This document shows positions 20,689 through 30,040 of a stretch of 64,000 nt of DNA, in pieces. The stretch is from Prochlorococcus marinus str. SB. GTDB taxonomy: Bacteria > Cyanobacteriota > Cyanobacteriia > PCC-6307 > Cyanobiaceae. The notes under the pieces are model-generated. The model did not search any database. It had not been told where the DNA came from and was given only the letters and a program-made list of their open reading frames with translations. The translations under genes and the position numbers were made by a program. Location of the stretch: the NCBI RefSeq assembly GCF_000760115.1, contig NZ_JNAS01000002.1, forward strand, positions 744,001 through 808,000, given 5' to 3'. Position 1 is the first letter of the stretch, and every line of letters begins with the position of its first letter.

Positions 20689-23245
20689 TTAGTTCTTCGA
20701 CGTCGCAAGTAATTTTAACAGGCATTGGAGATACTTTCCAAATAGATTTGCAGTACTCTCTGATAGATCTATCTGAAGAAAAATATCCTGATCTAGCAGT
20801 ATTTAATAATGCCATTTTGTTCCAAGATTTTTTATTATTCCAGCATTCACTGACAACATCTTGTTTATTTAAGAAATCTTCAAAGTCAGCCATAACAAAA
20901 AATGGGTCATGTCCTGTAAGGCTATTTAATAAAGGTTTAAATAATTCTTTATCCCCATTGCTAAAGTGACCAATTTCAATTAGGCGTATAACCTCTTTGA
21001 GCTCTTGACATTGATCAATAAAAGTTTTGGGAGAGTAGTTATTATTTTTTAAGTCCATAATTTCGCTTTCAGTTTTACCAAAAAGAAAGAAATTCTCTTT
21101 TTTCACAAGATCTCTTAATTCAACATTTGCTCCATCTAAGGTTCCAATGGTTAAAGCTCCATTCATGGCAAACTTCATATTTCCAGTTCCAGAAGCTTCT
21201 TTTCCAGCAGTTGAGATTTGTTCTGAAAGATCAGTTGCAGGATAAACTATTTCACCAAGTTTAACGTTGTAGTCTGGTAGAAAGACAACTCTTAATAAAC
21301 CATCCATATCTGGATCAGAATTAACTACATCAGCAATACCATTTATGAATCTAATCATCAGCTTTGCCATAAAGTAACCTGGTGCAGCTTTACCTCCGAA
21401 TATTATTGTTCTAGGGACTTCATACTTGTTTGTACCATTTTTGATTCTTAAATATTGGGCAATAATTTGTAGTGCGTTTAAATGTTGCCTTTTATATTGA
21501 TGAATTCTTTTAACTTGAACATCAAATAAACTTGATGGATCTACAAGTATTCCAGTTTTTGAATGAATAAAGCTGGCTAATTTTCTTTTGCCATTTAATT
21601 TTGTTTCCTCAAACTTTTGCAAAAAATTGTTGTCATCTTTTTTTTCTTCTAACTTCTTAAGAAGTTCCATGTTGGTTATCCAGTTCGGACCCACTTCTTC
21701 TTCTAAAAGGCTCGATAGTGATGGATTTGAAAGGGCAACCCATCTCCGTGGAGTAACTCCGTTAGTTACATTTGTAAATTTTTCAGGCCACAGAGATGCG
21801 AATTCAGGCAAAAGTTGTCTTTTTATTAGATCTGAGTGGAGAGCTGCAACACCATTTATGTGATGAGCTCCAATTGTAGCTAAATGAGCCATCCGAACTG
21901 ATTTGGATCCTTCTTCATCAATTATTGAAAGTTTTTGAAGGATTTTGTCATCACCTGGATAACGTAGTCTTAATTGTTGTAGAAATCTCCAATTAATTTC
22001 ATAAATAATTTCTAGATGACGAGGAAGAAGATCATTAAATAAACCTAAATCCCATTTTTCTAAAGCTTCTGGAAGTAATGTATGGTTGGTATATGCCACT
22101 GAAGAGGTTGTTATGTTCCAAGCTTTATCCCAACCTATTTGATATTGGTCAATAAGAAGTCTCATTAATTCTGCAACTGCAATAGCAGGATGGGTATCAT
22201 TTAGTTGAACTGTCCAATGCTTAGGGAATTCTGTTATTGCTATTGATCTTTTTTCAAGGCTTCTCAACATATCTTGAAGAGAACAACTTACAAAAAAGTG
22301 TTGTTGTTTGAGTCTTAATCTTCTGCCTTCGTCAGTTCCATCATTTGGATATAGAACTTTTGATAGAGTTTCAGATGCAACTTTTTCTTCGACTGCACCA
22401 TAATAATCACCAATATTGAATGCATAAAAGTCAAAACTTTCTGTTGCATCTGCTCTCCATAATCTTAATCTGTCACATGTATTTACTCTGTATCCTAAAA
22501 CTGGAACGTCATGAGGTACTCCAATTGCATGTTCTGAGGGAATCCATCTTGATCTGTAGTTCCCTTTATCATCTCTATAACTTTCAGTTCTCCCTCCAAA
22601 ACCTACAAAACATGATTCATCAGGTTGTGGAAGTTCCCATGGCCAGCCCCCTTTTAACCATTTGTCAGTTACTTCAACTTGCCAACCATCTCTTATTAAC
22701 TGATTGAATATGCCAAATTCATATCGAATACCATAACCGACTGCTGGAACTTGTAGAGATGCTAATGATTCCATATAACATGCGGCAAGTCTGCCAAGTC
22801 CACCATTACCTAATCCAGGCTCCTCTTCAACTTCAAGAATTGTTGACAATGATTCAATGCCAAATCTTTTTAAAGCATCTTCTGCCTCTTGAGTTATTCC
22901 AAGATTAAGAAGATTATTACTTAATTGAGGGCCTATTAAAAATTCTGCTGATAAGTAAGCAACTGTTTTTTGAGGTTTTTTTCTTATGACTTCTTGGCTG
23001 GCTAAATATCTTGTCATCAGCCTATCTTTAACTGCATAACTTAAAGCCATGTACAAATCGTGAGGACTTGCAGAGGTTGCTAACTTTCCAAGAGTGTAGA
23101 AAAGATGGGCTGTCATTCCTTGAAAAACAGCATCTGAATCCATGCCAGCTTTCTCGGGATCTAGATAGCAGCCTGGTGTAGGCAAGCGCAGATCAAAGGG
23201 TTCGTTGGAATTCATTGGATTAGCCATATAACAGACAATAGCCAT
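20681..23245 (-). CDS. glgP: Glycogen phosphorylase
   Basis: An 854-residue GT35 enzyme that releases glucose 1-phosphate from glycogen, the night-time carbon store. The pyridoxal phosphate site is in STAGKEASGTGNMKFAMNGA, with the lysine in MKFAMNGA. Other family blocks are NGGLGRLAACYMESLAS, FTNVTNGVTPRRW and VKRIHQYKRQHLN. Length matches the family. The ATG at 23245 is used; in-frame ATGs at 23227 and 23215 (MNSNEPFDLRLP) are equally plausible starts. It is divergent from the antiporter gene. Confidence 0.96.
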   Translation of the reverse strand: MAIVCYMANPMNSNEPFDLRLPTPGCYLDPEKAGMDSDAVFQGMTAHLFYTLGKLATSASPHDLYMALSYAVKDRLMTRYLASQEVIRKKPQKTVAYLSAEFLIGPQLSNNLLNLGITQEAEDALKRFGIESLSTILEVEEEPGLGNGGLGRLAACYMESLASLQVPAVGYGIRYEFGIFNQLIRDGWQVEVTDKWLKGGWPWELPQPDESCFVGFGGRTESYRDDKGNYRSRWIPSEHAIGVPHDVPVLGYRVNTCDRLRLWRADATESFDFYAFNIGDYYGAVEEKVASETLSKVLYPNDGTDEGRRLRLKQQHFFVSCSLQDMLRSLEKRSIAITEFPKHWTVQLNDTHPAIAVAELMRLLIDQYQIGWDKAWNITTSSVAYTNHTLLPEALEKWDLGLFNDLLPRHLEIIYEINWRFLQQLRLRYPGDDKILQKLSIIDEEGSKSVRMAHLATIGAHHINGVAALHSDLIKRQLLPEFASLWPEKFTNVTNGVTPRRWVALSNPSLSSLLEEEVGPNWITNMELLKKLEEKKDDNNFLQKFEETKLNGKRKLASFIHSKTGILVDPSSLFDVQVKRIHQYKRQHLNALQIIAQYLRIKNGTNKYEVPRTIIFGGKAAPGYFMAKLMIRFINGIADVVNSDPDMDGLLRVVFLPDYNVKLGEIVYPATDLSEQISTAGKEASGTGNMKFAMNGALTIGTLDGANVELRDLVKKENFFLFGKTESEIMDLKNNNYSPKTFIDQCQELKEVIRLIEIGHFSNGDKELFKPLLNSLTGHDPFFVMADFEDFLNKQDVVSECWNNKKSWNKMALLNTARSGYFSSDRSIREYCKSIWKVSPMPVKITCDVEELTN

Positions 23246-23336
23246 TTTTAAGAAAATTTCTTTGTTGTAACTTCAGATCCACACTTGTTGAGTATTTTTG
23301 CTTTTTTCTTACATATTTCTTAAATTGGGCCCTTAA

Positions 23337-23369
23337 TAAACTATCTTCCAATTAGGTAGTTTATTTTTT
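23337..23369 (+). promoter_or_regulatory. Terminator-like hairpin in the antiporter leader
   Basis: TAAACTATC (23337-23345) and GGTAGTTTA (23355-23363) form a 9-bp stem with one G-U pair and a 9-base loop, followed at once by six T residues (23364-23369). The form is that of an intrinsic terminator, yet it ends 8 bases before the antiporter ATG at 23378. It could be an attenuator, a translation-blocking hairpin, or a terminator for an upstream antisense or divergent transcript. Confidence 0.55.
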
Positions 23370-23377
23370 ACACTTAA

Positions 23378-24745
23378 ATGTACTCTTTACTTGCTGAATT
23401 AAGTGCACATGATTTAGAAGTTGCTGAAACGTTGATAGGAGTTATAAGGTTTCTATTGATATTTTTAGCTGCAAGAGCATTAGCAGAAGTATTAGTAAGA
23501 CTGAGTTTGCCCACAATAGTAGGTGAGCTTCTTGCAGGAGTTGTAATAGGGGCATCAGGATTTCATTTGTTGATACCGCCTTCAGCTGGAACCGAATTAA
23601 ATGAAGGACTTGTAAATGTTATTAGTTCTTTAGCGTCAATTCCCCCAGAAGCTGTACCAGATGTTTATTTCGAAAGTTTTCCGTCCCTGCAAGCAGTAGC
23701 GACTCTGGGATTATATGCTCTTTTATTTTTAACAGGTTTAGAAAGTGAGTTGGAGGAATTAGTAGCTGTTGGAGCTCAGGCTTTCACTGTTGCGATGGCT
23801 GGTGTAATTTTACCGTTTGCCTTTGGAACTCTTGGATTAATGTTTATTTTCCAAGTAGATCTAATTCCAGCAGTTTTTGCTGGAGCATCTATGACGGCAA
23901 CTAGTATAGGAATTACTGCAAGTGTTTTTGGTGAGTTGGGTTATTTGAAAACTAGAGAAGGACAGATTGTTATTGGTGCAGCAGTGTTAGACGATATCTT
24001 AGGAATTGTTATTCTGGCAGTTGTAGTAGCCCTTGCTGCCGGAGGCACTTTAGAAATTGCTCCTATCGTTAAATTAGTTGCAGCAGCTGTAGTATTCGTT
24101 ATTGCTGCTATTGCATTAAGTAGAACAGCCGCTCCAGGTTTTGATTGGTTATTAGATAGATTAAAGGCTCCAGGAGCCGTAGTAGTAGCTTCTTTTGTGA
24201 TACTTGTATTGTGTTGTTTCGTGGCAACAGCCATTGGATTGGAAGCAGCTTTAGGTGCTTTTGCAGCTGGATTAATTCTAAGTAGTTCTAAAAATAACCA
24301 CGCAATTCAGCAATCCGTTTTACCTTTAGTATCCTTATTCGCAACTATTTTCTTTGTATTAGTTGGAGCGGGAATGGATTTATCAGTTATCAATCCACTT
24401 GATCCAACAAGTAGATCAGCTCTTGTAGTTGCAGGATTTTTATTAGTTGTTGCGATTATTGGAAAAATTGCAGCTGGATGGGTATTTTCAAGTGATAAAC
24501 CTACAAATAGATTAGTTGTAGGTTTGGGTATGATGCCTAGAGGAGAGGTTGGTTTAATTTTTCTTGGGCTAGGAACAAGCGCTAAGTTATTAACTCCTTC
24601 TCTTGAAGCAGCTATTTTATTAATGGTTATAGGAACTACATTTCTTGCACCTGTACTCTTAAGAATTGTTCTAAAAGATAAGCCCCCAAATGATGGCAAT
24701 AAAATTTCAGATGATGTTGCAGCTGATCCTGTTGGTCTTCTTTAG
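23378..24745 (+). CDS. CPA2-family sodium/proton antiporter
   Basis: A 455-residue polytopic membrane protein with about 12 hydrophobic segments. Family marks are LPTIVGELLAGVVIGASG in the first third, ATSIGITASVFGELGYLKT, and the double aspartate in AAVLDDILGIVILAVV. The DD pair is the ion-binding motif of electrogenic CPA2 (NapA/NhaS3-like) exchangers. The last segment ends with a short acidic cytoplasmic tail (DGNKISDDVAADPVGLL). It should export sodium in exchange for protons; the location, plasma or thylakoid membrane, is not told by sequence. A hairpin lies just upstream of its start. Confidence 0.9.
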   Translation: MYSLLAELSAHDLEVAETLIGVIRFLLIFLAARALAEVLVRLSLPTIVGELLAGVVIGASGFHLLIPPSAGTELNEGLVNVISSLASIPPEAVPDVYFESFPSLQAVATLGLYALLFLTGLESELEELVAVGAQAFTVAMAGVILPFAFGTLGLMFIFQVDLIPAVFAGASMTATSIGITASVFGELGYLKTREGQIVIGAAVLDDILGIVILAVVVALAAGGTLEIAPIVKLVAAAVVFVIAAIALSRTAAPGFDWLLDRLKAPGAVVVASFVILVLCCFVATAIGLEAALGAFAAGLILSSSKNNHAIQQSVLPLVSLFATIFFVLVGAGMDLSVINPLDPTSRSALVVAGFLLVVAIIGKIAAGWVFSSDKPTNRLVVGLGMMPRGEVGLIFLGLGTSAKLLTPSLEAAILLMVIGTTFLAPVLLRIVLKDKPPNDGNKISDDVAADPVGLL

Positions 24746-24786
24746 GAAATAAGTTTATTAGAATCAATAAAGATAAATTTCAATGA

Positions 24787-25686
24787 ATGGAAAAGTCAGC
24801 TCAGATAGATAGTAGTGTTAATAATAACTGGAATTTTTTAAATTACCCAATTCATACAGTTTCCGCTAAGCCCGAGCAAACATCAAAAGATTGTGCAATT
24901 TTATTAATTCATGGTTTCGGTGCTTCTACGGATCATTGGAGATTTAATATTCCTATTTTGAGTACAAAATACGAAGTTCATGCTATGGATTTACTCGGTT
25001 TTGGAAAAAGTCCTAAGCCTCAAGACGTCGAATACTCAGGATCTTTATGGAAAGATCAGGTTGTCGCTTATGTAAAAGAGAAAATAAAAAAACCTACAAT
25101 TGTTGTTGGAAATTCATTAGGTGGTTATGCCGCATTAGCAGCTTGTGCAGAATTAAATGAGCTAAACGCAGGAGTGATCTTACTTAATGCTGCTGGATAT
25201 TTTAGTGAAGAAAAAACTATCAAAAAGAATATGTTGCAAACTTCAATTGAAACAGTTGCCGGCATATTTTTGAAAAATATTGTTCTTCAACGTTTGATTT
25301 TTGAAAATATGAGAAATCCAAAAAATATTAAAAAAACGTTGAATCAAGTTTATGTTGATAAAAAAAATGTTGATGATTTTTTAGTTGAGTCAATAAGAAA
25401 GCCTTCTCTAGATTTCGGAGCTTTTAATGTTTTTAGAAGTGTATTTAACCCATCAGGTCCTCAGGGATTGCCCTTGGATAAGCTATTCGCAAAACTAAAT
25501 GCACCATTATTACTTCTTTGGGGAGGGAAAGATCCATGGATGAATACTCCAAAAAAAAGAAATCTATATAAAAAATTTACACCAAAGAATACAAAAGAAA
25601 TTATTCTTGAAGCAGGACATTGTCCTCATGATGAGATACCTGAATTAGTTAATCAGCATATTTTGGATTGGGTTGATTCTCTTTAA
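24787..25686 (+). CDS. Alpha/beta hydrolase
   Basis: A 299-residue hydrolase of the haloperoxidase/epoxide-hydrolase-like group. The oxyanion region is LLIHGFGASTDHWRFN (from about residue 39). The nucleophile is Ser110 in VGNSLGGYAALAA, the acid lies in LLLWGGKDPW, and the histidine in EAGHCPHDEIPE near residue 280. No signal peptide. The fold suits ester or similar hydrolysis on small lipophilic molecules; the substrate is unknown. Some cyanobacterial relatives are filed as chlorophyll- or lipid-related hydrolases, but I see nothing specific. It leads a run of three same-strand genes. Confidence 0.88.
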   Translation: MEKSAQIDSSVNNNWNFLNYPIHTVSAKPEQTSKDCAILLIHGFGASTDHWRFNIPILSTKYEVHAMDLLGFGKSPKPQDVEYSGSLWKDQVVAYVKEKIKKPTIVVGNSLGGYAALAACAELNELNAGVILLNAAGYFSEEKTIKKNMLQTSIETVAGIFLKNIVLQRLIFENMRNPKNIKKTLNQVYVDKKNVDDFLVESIRKPSLDFGAFNVFRSVFNPSGPQGLPLDKLFAKLNAPLLLLWGGKDPWMNTPKKRNLYKKFTPKNTKEIILEAGHCPHDEIPELVNQHILDWVDSL

Positions 25687-25695
25687 GTAATAATC

Positions 25696-26550
25696 GTGAA
25701 ACTTGAATTATCTAATAAGGACCAAGGAATTTTTGTCTTTCAATTGGATAAAAATAATTACATTAAATTTTGTCCTGAAAGAGGAGGTGTTATTACAAAT
25801 TGGGTTTCGGATGGTAATGAAATACTTTATTTCGATGAAACAAGATTTATGGATAAGACAAAAAGTATTAGGGGAGGCATTCCAATCTTGTTTCCAATTT
25901 GTGGAAATCTCAATACCTCTAGTTCAGTATTTGGAAATGGTTATTTGCAATTACCACAACATGGTTTCGCTAGGGATTTGAAATGGCAATACTCCTTCAA
26001 TGAAAATGAAAAATTTTTATGTTTATTCTTAAATGAATCTAAAAAAACCAAAAAATATTATCCTTTCGATTTCGAACTAAAAATAGAAGTTATCTTAAAA
26101 ATTAACTCTTTAGAATTTGAAATTACAATCCATAACAAAACAGACTTTGCTATGCCTATAAATTTTGGTTTGCATCCTTATTTTAAAATTTCAGATTTCA
26201 AAAATTTAGAGTTTGTTGATAATCCACTTAATTGTCAGGATCAAGTAAGAAATACTTTAAGTAATACTTTGGATGAATTAAATAAAATTAATTTAGGAGT
26301 TGATCTACTTATGTATACTTCCGGTAGAAGCTCTTTTCGAGATAAAATTTTTAAAAGAGAGGTAACTTTAAATCATCCATATCCTTTTGATTTAGGCGTT
26401 ATTTGGAGTGATCCTCCAAGAAGAATGATATGTCTTGAACCTTGGACTAGTCCCCGAAATTCTTTTGTTGATGGATTTAGAAACATTATGATTCCTTCAA
26501 ATGATAGTAAAAGGTTAAATGCCTCAATACAAATAAAATCTCTTAAGTAA
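25696..26550 (+). CDS. Galactose mutarotase-like protein (aldose 1-epimerase family)
   Basis: A 284-residue beta-sandwich protein. Family features are RGGIPILFPICGNL near residues 55-68, the histidine in NFGLHPYF near residue 158, and EPWTSPRNSFVDG near the C-terminus. Relatives interconvert alpha and beta anomers of hexoses or hexose 6-phosphates. The start is GTG, 9 bases after the hydrolase stop. The catalytic glutamate is probably the one in ICLEPW. Sugar specificity cannot be told. Next comes a putative sugar-acid kinase, so a small carbohydrate cluster is possible. Confidence 0.85.
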   Translation: MKLELSNKDQGIFVFQLDKNNYIKFCPERGGVITNWVSDGNEILYFDETRFMDKTKSIRGGIPILFPICGNLNTSSSVFGNGYLQLPQHGFARDLKWQYSFNENEKFLCLFLNESKKTKKYYPFDFELKIEVILKINSLEFEITIHNKTDFAMPINFGLHPYFKISDFKNLEFVDNPLNCQDQVRNTLSNTLDELNKINLGVDLLMYTSGRSSFRDKIFKREVTLNHPYPFDLGVIWSDPPRRMICLEPWTSPRNSFVDGFRNIMIPSNDSKRLNASIQIKSLK

Positions 26551-26563
26551 TTTTGCAATACTT

Positions 26564-27913
26564 ATGAAATTTGTTGTTATAGATGATGATCCAACAGGCT
26601 CTCAAACTGTTCAAGATTGCTTATTACTGCTTAAGTGGGACTGCTCAACTTTAGCTAAAGGTTTTGAATCTAAATCTAATTTATTTTTTATTTTGGCTAA
26701 TACAAGGTCACTATCGGAAAATGATGCGAAATTAACAATAGAGGAAATTTGCAAAAATCTCAAGACTGTAATTACTTCTCAAGCCTATGAAGAAGAAATT
26801 ATTTTTATAAGTAGAGGAGACTCTACTCTTAGAGGACATAACTATTTAGAGCCAATTGCTCTAAATAGTTGCTTAGGTCCTTTTGATGCTACTTTTCATA
26901 TTCCAGCTTTCATAGAAGGTAAAAGATTCACAATTAATGGATCTCATTTTGTTGATAAAACTCCTATTAGTCAAACAATTTTTGCAACAGATAAAATTTT
27001 TGGATATGAGACAAGTAATGTAAAGAATCTATTATTTCAGCAAAGTAAATCGCAAATAAATTTTGAAGATATTCAAAATCTTTTATTATCAGATATCGAA
27101 ATTCTAAATGATGAAGAAAATAATATTGTTTTTAAAACACTAAAGAACTTGAAGAATAATAAACATGTAGTTGTAGATGTAGAGAATTATTCTCAATTAA
27201 AAAAATTTTCTTTAGTAATTAGAAAATTAATTAAACAAAAAAAATTCCTTTTTCGAACTGCAGCAAGTTTCATTAGTTCAATTTCTGAGAAAAAAAGTGT
27301 CTCTCATACTGAAATATTTTTCTCTAATTTAAGAATAAGAAATAAAGAAAAGAGTTTTCTTCCAGGACTGATCATTGTTGGATCTTATGTAGAACTTTCA
27401 ACAATACAATTAAATAATTTATTAGAGATAAGTAATTGCAACCCAGTTGAATTAGATGTTTTTGAATTCTTTAAAATTACTTCATTAGATAATAATCAGA
27501 AGAGAAGGAATTTGTTTAAAAATAAATTTTTAAAAGAAATTAGATTTTCTTTTGAGAGAGGAAAAACTCCTGTTTTGTTTACTTCAAGAAAATTTATGTC
27601 TTTAGATTATTCTGAACTATTTAATTTTTATAATTTACTTGCTTGTTTTATTGCTGAATTAGTCGCGGATTTGAAGTATGAAATAGGATATTTGATTTCA
27701 AAAGGTGGAATAACAACAAATTTGATTCTTAGTAAAGGACTTAATGCAGATTATGTTTATCTTGAAGGACAGATTTTAACTGGCATTTCAGTGGTGACTT
27801 ACAACCTTAAAAATGGCAAAAAACTTCCCATTGTTACTCATCCTGGAAACATTGGTACTAAAGATTCACTGGTTAATATTTGGAAAGTTTTTGAAAATAA
27901 AAATAATTTTTAA
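26564..27913 (+). CDS. Four-carbon acid sugar kinase family protein (DUF1537)
   Basis: A 449-residue protein of the YgbK/OtnK/DtnK type. The N-terminal sugar-acid domain begins with VVIDDDPTGSQTVQD, the family signature, and later has SRGDSTLRGHNYLEP. The C-terminal nucleotide domain has the glycine-rich SKGGITTNLILSKGL near residue 385 and LEGQILTGISVV. Known members phosphorylate threonate, erythronate or denate in the breakdown of four-carbon sugar acids. The usual partners (aldolase OtnC, isomerase OtnI, dehydrogenase) are not next to it, so the substrate and fate are open. Converges on icd with 2 bases between stops. Confidence 0.85.
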   Translation: MKFVVIDDDPTGSQTVQDCLLLLKWDCSTLAKGFESKSNLFFILANTRSLSENDAKLTIEEICKNLKTVITSQAYEEEIIFISRGDSTLRGHNYLEPIALNSCLGPFDATFHIPAFIEGKRFTINGSHFVDKTPISQTIFATDKIFGYETSNVKNLLFQQSKSQINFEDIQNLLLSDIEILNDEENNIVFKTLKNLKNNKHVVVDVENYSQLKKFSLVIRKLIKQKKFLFRTAASFISSISEKKSVSHTEIFFSNLRIRNKEKSFLPGLIIVGSYVELSTIQLNNLLEISNCNPVELDVFEFFKITSLDNNQKRRNLFKNKFLKEIRFSFERGKTPVLFTSRKFMSLDYSELFNFYNLLACFIAELVADLKYEIGYLISKGGITTNLILSKGLNADYVYLEGQILTGISVVTYNLKNGKKLPIVTHPGNIGTKDSLVNIWKVFENKNNF

Positions 27914-27915
27914 AA

Positions 27916-29340
27916 TTAGAAATTTGAGATAATTTCTTCAGCAAAACTGCTGCAGGTTAAGGGTTCTACTTTTGGTTCCATTAAGCGTGCTAAATCATAG
28001 GTGACTTTTTTTTGCTCAATTGCCTTACTTAAACCATTAGTAATTAAGTTAGCTGCCTCATCCCAACCAAAATATTCGAGCATCATTACACCACTAAGAA
28101 TTACTGAGCCTGGATTAATCTTATTTAAGCCTGCATGTTTTGGCGCAGTACCGTGCGTAGCTTCGAAAATTGCTGCATTATCTCCAATATTTGCACCAGG
28201 AGCCATGCCTAGGCCACCAACAATTGCTGCAGCTGCATCAGAAACATAGTCTCCATTGAGATTTAAGGTTGCAAGAATTGAATATTCTTGAGGTCTAGTT
28301 TGAATTTGTTGAAATATACTATCAGCTATCCGATCATCAACAAGAATAAGTTCTCTCCATTTTCCATCTCCGTGAGAATTTGATATTGATGCAATAACTT
28401 CTTTAATTTCTTCGCAAATGAATGCTTTTTTGTTATTTGTAAGCTTGTCAAAACCTGGTTCAATTTTTCGAGCATTATTTTCAATTGTAATTTCTGGATT
28501 TTTCTGAATATTATCTAAAATCCAGCTTTCTCTCTCTGTAATGCAATCTTCTCTAAATTCATTTACTGCTAATTCATATCCCCAATCTCTAAATGCACCT
28601 TCTGTATATTTCATAATATTCCCTTTGTGTACAAGAGTTACATGCCTTTTATCTCCTGATAATCTTTTGGCATGTTCAATAGCTTTTCTAATATGCCTTT
28701 GGCTACCAGATTTACTTACTGGTTTTATTCCAATACCTGATCCGTCTGGTATAGATCTATTTTTTAAATTTTTACTTTTTGGTATGACAACGTTATTTAA
28801 GTGATTAATTAATTCAAGACAATTATTATCCTCCGCTTCCCATTCAATACCCATGTAGATATCCTCAGTATTTTCTCTATAAACAATAACGTCTAAATTT
28901 TGGGGATTTTTGTGGGGGCTTGGAGTTCCTGAATAATATTTGCATGGTCTAACACAACTATATAAATCAAAGATTTGCCTTAATGCAACATTAAGAGATC
29001 TAATACCTCCACCAATGGGAGTCGTTAAAGGCCCTTTGATGGCTACACCAAAGTGTTTGATTGCTTCAATAGTATCTTGAGGCAGATAGTTATATGTTCC
29101 ATAAAGTTCACAAGCTTCATCGCCTGCATAGACTTTAAACCAATGTATTTTTCTTTTATCTCCATAGCTTTTTTTAATCGCTGAATCAAGAACGATTTGA
29201 GTTGCAGGCCAAATATCAACTCCAGTACCATCACCCCTAATAAATGGGACAATTGGATTATTAGGAACATTAGGTTTGCCTTGGTTAAAAGTTATTATCT
29301 CGCCTTCATTAGGTAAAGTTAATTTTTCAAATTTTGTCAT
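27916..29340 (-). CDS. icd: Isocitrate dehydrogenase (NADP)
   Basis: A 474-residue isocitrate dehydrogenase that makes 2-oxoglutarate, the carbon skeleton for ammonium assimilation and the main nitrogen signal in cyanobacteria. The N-terminal region has FIRGDGTGVDIWPA, the substrate loop is near GGIRSLNVALRQ, and the signature is in NGDYVSDAAAAIVGGLGMAPG followed by EATHGTAPKHAGL. The block RENTEDIYMGIEWE is typical. The protein is longer than E. coli Icd (about 416), as in other cyanobacteria. A degenerate NtcA-type site lies 40-53 bases upstream of its start. Confidence 0.95.
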   Translation of the reverse strand: MTKFEKLTLPNEGEIITFNQGKPNVPNNPIVPFIRGDGTGVDIWPATQIVLDSAIKKSYGDKRKIHWFKVYAGDEACELYGTYNYLPQDTIEAIKHFGVAIKGPLTTPIGGGIRSLNVALRQIFDLYSCVRPCKYYSGTPSPHKNPQNLDVIVYRENTEDIYMGIEWEAEDNNCLELINHLNNVVIPKSKNLKNRSIPDGSGIGIKPVSKSGSQRHIRKAIEHAKRLSGDKRHVTLVHKGNIMKYTEGAFRDWGYELAVNEFREDCITERESWILDNIQKNPEITIENNARKIEPGFDKLTNNKKAFICEEIKEVIASISNSHGDGKWRELILVDDRIADSIFQQIQTRPQEYSILATLNLNGDYVSDAAAAIVGGLGMAPGANIGDNAAIFEATHGTAPKHAGLNKINPGSVILSGVMMLEYFGWDEAANLITNGLSKAIEQKKVTYDLARLMEPKVEPLTCSSFAEEIISNF

Positions 29341-29359
29341 AGCATTTAATTAATAAAAT

Positions 29360-29403
29360 ATAACTCATTGAAGTTCCTCGTATTGTAATTTGCGATGAGT
29401 TAT
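29360..29403 (-). promoter_or_regulatory. Inverted repeat and NtcA-like box upstream of icd
   Basis: A perfect 9-base inverted repeat, ATAACTCAT (29360-29368) and ATGAGTTAT (29395-29403), encloses a 26-base spacer. Inside it, 29380-29393 reads GTA-N8-TGC, which on the icd strand is GCA-N8-TAC, one base from the NtcA consensus GTA-N8-TAC. AT-rich hexamers such as TATATT lie 17-22 bases downstream toward icd. NtcA control of icd is known in cyanobacteria; this assignment is inferred. Confidence 0.35.
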
Positions 29404-29452
29404 TTTCTTTAAAACCTAGAAATTTATTATTCAAATGTGAATAGAGAATAGT

Positions 29453-29983
29453 TTGTTGATCAGCATTTCAACATCTTTATTAAAAGAAAAAGTAGTTAAT
29501 AAGCAAGTTAAAGAAAATTATGTCATTTTCAAAAAAGTACTCAATTACTTTATGAATGCGAGTTCAAATGTAAGTAATGTTGAAATAGCGAATAAAATTG
29601 CTTCCACTGCAGCTTTGTTTCGGAAATATTTTCCAGATGCAAGCGTAAACTTTAGTCCCTGGGACAATTCAAATAATGAATCTATGCAAGATACTATTGA
29701 TTTTGCGTTTCATTTCCCTGGTTGGAGCCCTCTTATTGAATGTAGAGCTATACTCTTACAATTAAGAATTGAAAATGATAATAATGGTAGAGTTCCGAAA
29801 TTGTTGGGAATAATAATGAGAGGTATGATTGTTCCCTCCGAGAGATGGAGAGTGGCTACCATCGGTGATTGGGAAATGACTGGTACTCATTTACCGCAAA
29901 AGGAACAAAAAGATAACCTTTTTTTGGTTTGTAAAGAACTTTATAAGTTATTCTCTACAACATCTGCAGGTAACAAAAATTAG
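29453..29983 (+). CDS. Conserved cyanobacterial hypothetical protein
   Basis: A 176-residue soluble protein I recognise only as a cyanobacterial hypothetical. The best-conserved-looking part is the second half: DFAFHFPGWSPLIECRAILL (about residues 88-107), then KLLGIIMRGMIVPSERWR and ATIGDWEMTGTHLPQ. The many aromatic and charged residues suggest a mixed alpha/beta fold with a ligand pocket. The start is a TTG; the first 33 residues are of low complexity and the true start may be the ATG at 29552. It is divergent from icd and precedes the ho1-peb genes on the same strand. Confidence 0.72.
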   Translation: MLISISTSLLKEKVVNKQVKENYVIFKKVLNYFMNASSNVSNVEIANKIASTAALFRKYFPDASVNFSPWDNSNNESMQDTIDFAFHFPGWSPLIECRAILLQLRIENDNNGRVPKLLGIIMRGMIVPSERWRVATIGDWEMTGTHLPQKEQKDNLFLVCKELYKLFSTTSAGNKN

Positions 29984-30040
29984 CTGTTTTATGTATTTTC
30001 CTTGTAGATTAAATACACTTACAAAAATAATTCAAAATAG

